NCBI GenBank assembly: GCA_965370965.1
Contig: CBDUWQ010000192.1
Location: 1 to 7,547, forward strand
DNA length: 7,547 nt
Direction of reading: 5' to 3'
Source of the DNA: GH45 sp965370965
GTDB lineage: Bacteria > Bacteroidota > Bacteroidia > Bacteroidales > SZUA-534
Part shown: positions 1-5,502 of the stretch, piece after piece
How positions within the stretch are numbered: position 1 is the first letter of the stretch
How the letters are laid out: each line of letters begins with the position of its first letter
Notes under the pieces: model-generated
The model's database searches: none
The model's input: only the letters and a program-made list of their open reading frames with translations
What the model was told of the DNA's origin: nothing
Program-made: the position numbers and the translations under genes

Positions 1-83
1 TTTATGCAAAGATAATAAAAATAATTGTAACTAAGTTAACACCTCTAAATATCTATTAAGCACCCATAAATTTTTATGTAATT

Positions 84-161
84 ATGAAAACCCTATCTCT
101 TATTCTGTTTATTACCCTTTTACAGTTATCCGTTGTATCACAAATAGTAAAAGGTGGTTAG
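84..161 (+). pseudogene. Signal-peptide stub, probably the 5' remnant of a secreted-protein gene
   Basis: An ATG at 84 opens a 25-codon frame that ends in TAG at 159-161. The peptide starts MKTLSLILFI and continues with a leucine-rich hydrophobic core. It ends in SVVSQIVKGG, so signal peptidase I cleavage just before Gln20 is plausible; Bacteroidota exported proteins often begin their mature part with Gln. Only about six residues would remain after cleavage. Similarity to the neighbouring repeat array starts at about 163, directly after the stop codon. The simplest reading is that a secreted-protein gene lost everything beyond its signal peptide when repeat DNA arrived or a deletion occurred. 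A real micro-peptide gene is the alternative. No clear promoter or Shine-Dalgarno sequence is visible upstream. Confidence 0.45.
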
Positions 162-162
162 T

Positions 163-444
163 GTTACTCAGATAGCAAAACAAAAAACCTCAGCGTACCT
201 CAGCGTACACAGCGGTTAAAAAAACAATAAACGTAGCACTGTTGTTAAAAGAAAACTAAACCGCAGAGACGCGGAGTTACGCAGAGAGATATAAACAAAA
301 AACCTCAGCGTACCTCAGCGTTCACAGCGGTTAAAAAAACAATAAACTTAGCACTGTTGTTAAAAGAAAACTAAACTGCAGAGACGCGGAGTTACGCAGA
401 GAGCAAAATAAAAACCTCAGCGTACCTCAGCGTTCACAGCGGTT
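163..444. repeat. Tandem array of about 113-bp units made of inverted GC-rich arms
   Basis: The array contains a degenerate partial arm B0 (163-174), then A1 (188-217), B1 (261-288), A2 (303-332), B2 (376-403) and A3 (415-444). The A arms begin 115 and 112 bp apart. A1-to-B1 and A2-to-B2, including the roughly 43-bp AT-rich spacer, differ at only a few bases. The A arms read CCTCAGCGTACCTCAGCG and end in CAGCGGTT. The B arms contain GCAGAGACGCGGAGTTACGC and are inverted, diverged versions of A. There is no long reading frame and no transposase. Similar CTCTGCG/CGCAGAG-type repeats recur between genes in many bacterial genomes, but I know of no established function. The array lies 3' of ispE. 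Confidence 0.85.
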
Positions 445-471
445 AATATCTTATATTCAATTTTGTGGCAT

Positions 472-552
472 GTTTTTACCGTTTGGAAACATGTGGTTCA
501 TAGTGGATGTTATTTTACCCATGTGAACAGCTCCATTTATGGAGGTAAAAAT
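472..552. other. Nested inverted repeats downstream of ispE, possible RNA structure
   Basis: TTTTTACC at 473-480 is complementary to GGTAAAAA at 544-551. Between them lie GTTCATA (496-502) against TGTGAAC (522-528, one G-T pair) and the palindrome CTCCAT-TT-ATGGAG (531-544). A second TTTTACC at 513-519 could pair with the same GGTAAAA, so two folds exclude each other. On the ispE strand this lies 46-126 bp past the stop codon. It could be a 3' processing or termination structure or a small RNA. There is no U-tract after the short hairpin, so it is not a classical intrinsic terminator. In AT-rich DNA a chance origin is possible. Confidence 0.3.
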
Positions 553-597
553 CTTATATTTATTGCATGGTCATTAACAATATGAGTACAGACCTTT

Positions 598-1413
598 TTA
601 TGATATCCAAATAAAATAGTTTTTGGGAAATACATTTTTTATATCAGGTAAATTATTAAAAATACCAAAAACTGCCGAGCCACTACCCGACAAGGCAGCA
701 TAAACAGCACCAAGTTTATATAACTCCTTTTTAATATTTTTAATTTCAGGATATTGAGTAAAAACAGAATCTTCAAAATTATTAACTACTGTTTTTTTCC
801 ATTTTGAAATATCAAGTTTTAATAATTCAGTAATACTAAGCTTTGGTATGCTTGGCGTAATAAGGCTATACGCATTTTTTGTGCTAATGGGTATTGGCGG
901 AATAACAATAACAAACTTGTAACTATTCAAACTAATATTAAACGAATTTAATATTTCTCCCCTCCCTTTTGCAATAGCCGGTATATTTTTAATAAAAAAT
1001 GGACAATCGCTGCCTAATTCCGCAGCAAATTTTTCCATCTCATTAACCGATAAATTTAATTTACATAGCTTGTTTATCCCTTTAATTGTAAAAGCACCAT
1101 CAGCCGAACCACCGCCCAAACCTGCTCCAAAAGGAATTGTTTTATGTAAATGTATATTAAGGTTAGGTAGGCTATATGCATTGTTTATTAATTCGTATGC
1201 CTTATATATCAGGTTGTTGCTAACATTGCCATTAATATGAATGCCCGTGGTTGTTAAATTTATTTTTTTTTGTTTGCTGTCCGATTTGTTTATTGTTAAA
1301 ATATCAGTAAGTCCAACAGGGTGCATCAATGTTTCCAATTCATGAAAACCATCGTCTCTTTTAAAAAGAATATTTAGTCCAATATTTACTTTTGCAGTAG
1401 GGTAAAGAATCAT
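598..1413 (-). CDS. ispE: 4-diphosphocytidyl-2-C-methyl-D-erythritol kinase
   Basis: IspE phosphorylates the 2-hydroxyl of CDP-methylerythritol with ATP in the cytosolic MEP pathway for isoprenoid precursors. The 271-residue protein opens with the family start MILYPTAKVNIGLN, in which Lys8 matches the conserved active-site lysine. The GHMP-kinase ATP loop PFGAGLGGGSADGA lies at 94-107, Asp136 in GSDCPFF matches the catalytic aspartate, and the C-terminal GHMP motif GSGSAVFG is at 243-250. I chose the ATG at 1413. The frame stays open upstream to a TTG at 1431, but the six extra residues (LILII-type) are not part of the conserved N-terminus. No Shine-Dalgarno sequence is seen, which is common in Bacteroidota. 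The gene diverges from dnaB, an arrangement I recall from other Bacteroidales. Length and motifs look intact. Confidence 0.96.
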   Translation of the reverse strand: MILYPTAKVNIGLNILFKRDDGFHELETLMHPVGLTDILTINKSDSKQKKINLTTTGIHINGNVSNNLIYKAYELINNAYSLPNLNIHLHKTIPFGAGLGGGSADGAFTIKGINKLCKLNLSVNEMEKFAAELGSDCPFFIKNIPAIAKGRGEILNSFNISLNSYKFVIVIPPIPISTKNAYSLITPSIPKLSITELLKLDISKWKKTVVNNFEDSVFTQYPEIKNIKKELYKLGAVYAALSGSGSAVFGIFNNLPDIKNVFPKNYFIWIS

Positions 1414-1459
1414 TATAATAAGTATCAACAATAAGTTTAATCAGATAAAATGTTATCAA

Positions 1460-1467
1460 CAAAATTA
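1460..1467 (-). promoter_or_regulatory. Candidate -7 box of the ispE promoter
   Basis: On the minus strand these bases read TAATTTTG, an exact match to the Bacteroidota -7 consensus TAnnTTTG. Transcription would start near 1453, giving a leader of about 40 nt before the ispE ATG. No convincing -33 TTTG box was found at the expected distance, so support is partial. Confidence 0.4.
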
Positions 1468-1524
1468 AAATAATTCGGTTTATAACCTGTTATTTATTTT
1501 TTTAAATATAATGGTTTTTTGGTA

Positions 1525-1553
1525 TTGGTAAATTGCATCTTTTCATACCTTTG
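1525..1553 (+). promoter_or_regulatory. Bacteroidota-type promoter of dnaB
   Basis: TACCTTTG at 1546-1553 matches the -7 consensus TAnnTTTG of the Bacteroidota primary sigma factor. A TTGG at 1525-1528 supplies a -33-like TTG with 18 bp between the boxes, and an AT-rich tract lies upstream. The predicted start near 1560 leaves a leader of about 18 nt before the dnaB ATG at 1578. The leader has no purine-rich Shine-Dalgarno sequence. Confidence 0.6.
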
Positions 1554-1577
1554 TTTCCCCTTTATTAAATATTTAAG

Positions 1578-3128
1578 ATGGTTGAAAAAAGAAATTATCC
1601 AAGTAAAAACAATAAAAACAAAATTGACTCGGAATTTGGCAAGGTGCCACCTCAGGTTATTGAATTTGAGGAGGCTGTTTTGGGTGCATTAATGCTCGAA
1701 AAAGATGCTGTTCATTCTGTAATTGACATACTTAAGCCCGAGTGTTTTTATAATGATGCGCATGGAAAAATTTTTAAAGCCATACTTAAACTTTCAATCG
1801 ACCACAAGCCTATTGATATTCACATGGTTGCCCAACAACTAAAAATTGAGGATGATATAGATTCAATTGGGGGACCGTTTTATTTAGCACAACTAACCAA
1901 CAAGGTGGCTTCAACTGCGCATTTAGAATATCACTCGCGTATTATTGCGCAAAAATTTATTCAGCGTGAGTTGATTAGGGTAGGGGCAGAAATACAAACA
2001 CGTGCTTTTGTTGAGACTGATGATGTTTCGGACATGCTTGACCATGCCGAGCAGGAACTTTTTCAAATTGCTGAGGGGAATATTAAAAAAGAGGTGTCGA
2101 GAATTGATGCTGTTTTGCGAGAGGCAATTCACCAAATTGAAGAGGCAGGTAAACGTCCTGATGGACTTAGTGGTGTGCCAAGTGGTTTTACGCAAATGGA
2201 TAGGATGACATCGGGTTGGCAAAAATCTGATTTGGTTATTATTGCTGCCCGTCCGGCTATGGGTAAAACAGCTTTTGTGCTTTCAATGGCTCGTAACATT
2301 GCGGTTGACCATAAACGCCCCGTTGTTGTATTTTCTCTTGAAATGGCAAGCGTGCAGTTGGTAAACCGTTTAATAGCAAGCGAGGCCGAGTTGCCAAGCG
2401 AAAAAATTAAAAATGGTAATCTGCAACCATACGAATGGAAACAGCTTGAATCAAAAATAAGGAATCTTGAGGAGGCTCCATTATACATTGATGATACGCC
2501 AGCACTATCAATATTTGAATTCCGTGCAAAATTGCGCCGTTTGGTAATGCAGCATAAAATAGAAATAGCAGTTATTGATTACCTCCAATTAATGACAGCC
2601 GGCGTTACTGCTTCGCGCGAACAAGAGGTAAGTAGTATCTCAAGGTCGTTAAAGGCAATTGCAAAAGAACTGAACATACCAATAATAGCATTATCGCAGC
2701 TAAACCGCTCGGTTGAGATGAGGGCAGGCGACAAAAGACCACAACTGTCTGATTTGAGGGAATCGGGTGCGATTGAGCAAGATGCCGATATGGTACTGTT
2801 TATACATAGGCCTGAGTATTACGGGTTAACACAGGATACCCTTGGTAACTCGTTAATAGGTTTAGCTGAAATTATTATTGCCAAACACCGTAATGGTGCT
2901 ACCGGCGATTTGCGGTTAAAATTTAAAAAAGAGTTTACACGGTTTACTGATATTGAAGAGTCATTTCCTACTGCTGAGGATGGTTCAAATGGTATGACTT
3001 TTGAATCGAAAATGAACAAAGAACCTGACTTGGAATCAGGGAAACCTGCAAAGGAGGATAATGGCTTTGAAAATGCCGGACTTGATATTGATAATAGTTT
3101 TGATGAAGCAGGGAATGCACCATTTTAA
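1578..3128 (+). CDS. dnaB: Replicative DNA helicase DnaB
   Basis: DnaB is the hexameric, ATP-driven 5'-3' helicase that unwinds DNA at the replication fork and binds primase. After a basic leader of about 20 residues, the N-terminal helical domain (about 23-125, starting PPQVIEFEEAVLGALML) is followed by a linker helix and the RecA-like motor domain (about 195-460). Visible motor elements are Walker A ARPAMGKT (224-231), the catalytic glutamate Glu255 in SLEM, Walker B AVIDYLQLM with Asp334, Gln374 in ALSQLNR, and the arginine finger Arg438 in KHRNG. There is no intein or frameshift. At 516 residues it is longer than E. coli DnaB (471), mostly because of an acidic, low-complexity C-terminal tail (463-516) that ends FDEAGNAPF. 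Transcription probably continues into the next gene, 26 bp downstream, because no terminator lies between them. Confidence 0.98.
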   Translation: MVEKRNYPSKNNKNKIDSEFGKVPPQVIEFEEAVLGALMLEKDAVHSVIDILKPECFYNDAHGKIFKAILKLSIDHKPIDIHMVAQQLKIEDDIDSIGGPFYLAQLTNKVASTAHLEYHSRIIAQKFIQRELIRVGAEIQTRAFVETDDVSDMLDHAEQELFQIAEGNIKKEVSRIDAVLREAIHQIEEAGKRPDGLSGVPSGFTQMDRMTSGWQKSDLVIIAARPAMGKTAFVLSMARNIAVDHKRPVVVFSLEMASVQLVNRLIASEAELPSEKIKNGNLQPYEWKQLESKIRNLEEAPLYIDDTPALSIFEFRAKLRRLVMQHKIEIAVIDYLQLMTAGVTASREQEVSSISRSLKAIAKELNIPIIALSQLNRSVEMRAGDKRPQLSDLRESGAIEQDADMVLFIHRPEYYGLTQDTLGNSLIGLAEIIIAKHRNGATGDLRLKFKKEFTRFTDIEESFPTAEDGSNGMTFESKMNKEPDLESGKPAKEDNGFENAGLDIDNSFDEAGNAPF

Positions 3129-3154
3129 TTCAGAATGGCATCTATAAAATAATT

Positions 3155-4423
3155 ATGAGAAATTTTTTAAGAAAAATATGCTTTTTAATAATTGGCTGGG
3201 TAATTGTTGGCAACTCCATGGCAGCATCGCTACTTATACCCATGGACGAGACACAAACAAACCACCTAAAAGCTTACGGTATTACTTACTGGGTTATTCA
3301 AAACGGAGTTGAGGCAAGGTGGTTAATAAATTATAGAGGCGGCAGTTTTATGATGCAATATAACTCTGATATTGAAACAGAATGTATTGTGCGGGGTGTG
3401 AGCTACAAGGTAATTGCCGATGTTCAGGCATCATTAATATTAAGCGAAATTGCCGGCGAAGATGTAAATATGGATGCACTAAAACTTGAAAAAGCCCCAA
3501 AAATTGCTGTGTATTCACCTAAGGGCAAACTACCATGGGATGATGCGGTTACATTAGTGCTGACTTATGCCGAAATACCGTACGATATTATATACGATGC
3601 TGAAGTAGTTAGGGGCGATTTGAAAAAATATGATTGGCTGCATTTGCATCACGAAGATTTTACAGGGCAATATGGCAAGTTTTATGCAGCATACCAAAAT
3701 ATGGCATGGTACCGTAATCAGGTTCATAATGCCGAAGTGAGCGCAAAGGAGCTTGGTTTTTCAAAGGTTTCAGACCTTAAATTGTTTGTTGCCAAAACCA
3801 TTCGCAGTTTTGTTGGTAAAGGTGGCTTTTTGTTTGCAATGTGCTCGGCAACCGACACTTATGATATTGCTCTATCGGCTTCAAATGTTGATATATGCGA
3901 ATCAATGTTTGATGGCGACCATTCGGATGCAAACTTTAACAAACACCTTGATTTTACACAAACATTTGCATTTAGGAATTTTGTATTAAGCAAAAATCCT
4001 TACGAATACGAATACTCGGATATTGATGTAACAACTACCCGTAAGGTACATGAAAACGAAGACTATTTTACACTGTTTGAGTTCTCTGCAAAGTGGGATC
4101 CCATACCTACAATGCTGTGCCAAAACCACACATCATTAATAAAGGGTTTTATGGGACAAACAACGGCATTCAACAAAAAGCTTATTAAGCCTGATGTGTT
4201 AATTATGGGAGAACTAAAAACGGCAGGCGAAGCCAGGTACATACATGGCGAATTTAACAATGGTACATGGACATTTTATGGTGGGCACGACCCTGAAGAT
4301 TACAGACATTTTGTTGGCGATAAACCCACAAAATTAGACCTTTACCCCAATTCGCCCGGTTATAGGTTAATACTTAACAATGTTTTGTTTCCGGCAGCAA
4401 AAAAGAAAAAATTGAAGACATAA
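3155..4423 (+). CDS. Secreted protein, glutamine-amidotransferase-like fold suspected, function unknown
   Basis: The 422-residue protein has a clear signal peptide: MRNFLRKICF, a hydrophobic core, then SMA with cleavage likely after Ala23. There is no lipobox, so the product should be a soluble periplasmic or exported protein. I recognise the family from Bacteroidota genomes, where it is often labelled 'asparagine synthetase B'. None of the AsnB features are visible: no N-terminal nucleophile Cys2 and no PP-loop SGGxDS. From residue 116 a Rossmann-like pattern appears: a strand KIAVYSP, then YDWLHLHHEDF (159-169), then GGFLFAMCSATD (223-234). In the last, Cys230 sits where a nucleophile elbow would be in class I amidotransferase-like folds. 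GGHDPEDYRH (376-385) is another likely conserved site. The tail is basic (AAKKKKLKT). It follows dnaB by 26 bp and ends in a strong terminator. Fold and catalysis are inference. Confidence 0.85.
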   Translation: MRNFLRKICFLIIGWVIVGNSMAASLLIPMDETQTNHLKAYGITYWVIQNGVEARWLINYRGGSFMMQYNSDIETECIVRGVSYKVIADVQASLILSEIAGEDVNMDALKLEKAPKIAVYSPKGKLPWDDAVTLVLTYAEIPYDIIYDAEVVRGDLKKYDWLHLHHEDFTGQYGKFYAAYQNMAWYRNQVHNAEVSAKELGFSKVSDLKLFVAKTIRSFVGKGGFLFAMCSATDTYDIALSASNVDICESMFDGDHSDANFNKHLDFTQTFAFRNFVLSKNPYEYEYSDIDVTTTRKVHENEDYFTLFEFSAKWDPIPTMLCQNHTSLIKGFMGQTTAFNKKLIKPDVLIMGELKTAGEARYIHGEFNNGTWTFYGGHDPEDYRHFVGDKPTKLDLYPNSPGYRLILNNVLFPAAKKKKLKT

Positions 4424-4453
4424 AAAAAGCTCCAAACATGGAGCTTTTTTTTT
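4422..4453. terminator. Bidirectional intrinsic terminator between convergent genes
   Basis: GCTCC (4429-4433) pairs with GGAGC (4440-4444) around the six-base loop AAACAT. Seven A residues precede the stem and nine T residues follow it, so an RNA from either strand ends in a U-tract. It overlaps the stop codon of the upstream plus-strand gene and lies 19 bp past the korB stop on the other strand. It can therefore end both the dnaB operon and the korAB operon. Confidence 0.92.
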
Positions 4454-4471
4454 ATCATTTCCTTACAAAAA

Positions 4472-5500
4472 TTACTTAACTTCCCATGTATTTCCACTAT
4501 AAAGCAAATCGGTCATATTTTTATATTTGGATGTCTGTTTTATCTTGGTAATTTGGTTTTGTATGCTCTCATCATAAGTTACCGATGAAACACTGCGAAT
4601 TACACCAAGTGCAACAGGATAATCAGGATAACGCATATTTGCCAACATGGTATGTATTCCGGGGTTGTTTTCACGTGCATCGTGAACTAAAACATCTTTT
4701 TCGGTATATCCTCCCGGACAAAGATGTACAACACGCAATTTTAATAACTTAACATCAAGTATAAGACCTTTGTCCCTATCTTTACCAAAAATCATGGGTT
4801 CGCCATGTTTTAAAATAATTGTTCTATCCTCTTTATGCTCTTTGTCCATAAGTTGAGCATGGCAGCCATCGTTGTAAATAACACAATTTTGGAGTATCTC
4901 AACAACCGACATGCCTTTGTGCTTTGCAGCTTCAATACAAATGGCTGTAGTTAATTTTACATTAAAGTCAATTGAGCGGGCAAAAAATTTGCCTTGAGCT
5001 CCAATTACCAATTCACCGGGGTGAAATGGCTGCTCAACAGTTCCAAAAGGCGAAGTTTTTGTAACTGCCCCAAAAGGTGAGGTTGGTGAATATTGCCCCT
5101 TTGTAAGTCCATAAATCTCATTATTGAACACAATCATGTTCAAGTTAACATTTCGCCGTATGGCATGAATAAAATGGTTGCCACCTATTGCCATAGCATC
5201 GCCATCGCCCGATATTTGCCAAACATCAAGTTCGGGGTTTGCAACTTTTACACCCGATGCAATGGCAGCAGCCCTGCCATGAATACTATGAAAACCATAA
5301 GTATTCATATAGTACGGAAAGCGCGATGAACAACCTATTCCTGATATTATTGCAATTTTTTCTTTGGGAACATTCAATTCGGCCATAGCTTTTTGAATGG
5401 AATTCAGAATAGCATAATCGCCACAACCCGGACACCACCGAACTTCCTGATCGCTTTTAAAGTCTTTTGCTGTAAGTTTTTTTGTTTCTATAACTGACAT
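4472..5500 (-). CDS. korB: 2-oxoglutarate:ferredoxin oxidoreductase, beta subunit
   Basis: KorB carries thiamine diphosphate and the [4Fe-4S] cluster of the enzyme that interconverts 2-oxoglutarate plus CoA with succinyl-CoA and CO2, using ferredoxin. In the 342-residue protein WCPGCGD (22-28) gives Cys23 and Cys26, GIGCSSR gives Cys57, and QNCVIYND gives Cys206; together these match the family's four cluster ligands. The thiamine-diphosphate motif begins GDGD at 98-101 and ends with Asn126-Asn127, followed by the family signature EIYGLTKGQYSPTSP (128-142). The C-terminal part resembles the usual beta-subunit extension. The ATG lies 2 bp past the korA stop, so translation is probably coupled. 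No separate delta (ferredoxin-like) subunit lies nearby. Other 2-oxoacids are possible, but the two-subunit form and motifs favour Kor. Confidence 0.93.
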   Translation of the reverse strand: MSVIETKKLTAKDFKSDQEVRWCPGCGDYAILNSIQKAMAELNVPKEKIAIISGIGCSSRFPYYMNTYGFHSIHGRAAAIASGVKVANPELDVWQISGDGDAMAIGGNHFIHAIRRNVNLNMIVFNNEIYGLTKGQYSPTSPFGAVTKTSPFGTVEQPFHPGELVIGAQGKFFARSIDFNVKLTTAICIEAAKHKGMSVVEILQNCVIYNDGCHAQLMDKEHKEDRTIILKHGEPMIFGKDRDKGLILDVKLLKLRVVHLCPGGYTEKDVLVHDARENNPGIHTMLANMRYPDYPVALGVIRSVSSVTYDESIQNQITKIKQTSKYKNMTDLLYSGNTWEVK

Positions 5501-5502
5501 AA

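Noticed and set aside
163..444. CRISPR array.
   Set aside because: The spacer-like segments between arms are the same in each unit, the arms alternate in orientation, and there are no cas genes.
531..544. CTCCAT-TT-ATGGAG hairpin as an intrinsic terminator for ispE.
   Set aside because: The stem is short with a tight loop, and no T-run follows on the ispE strand.
412..585. Plus-strand open frame of 57 codons from the last repeat arm, containing the protein-like string WHVFTVWKHVVHS.
   Set aside because: It has no ATG/GTG/TTG start with a leader, begins inside repeat DNA, and overlaps the inverted repeats; an 18-codon ATG frame (470-526) in another phase is equally unsupported.
1414..1431. 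TTG-initiated six-residue extension of ispE.
   Set aside because: The conserved IspE N-terminus begins at the ATG at 1413; the extension is low-complexity and lacks a ribosome binding site.
1923..2488. Minus- and plus-strand frames of 68-119 codons inside dnaB.
   Set aside because: They are shadows of the dnaB reading frame with no recognisable protein features; the same applies to short frames inside the secreted protein gene, korB and korA.
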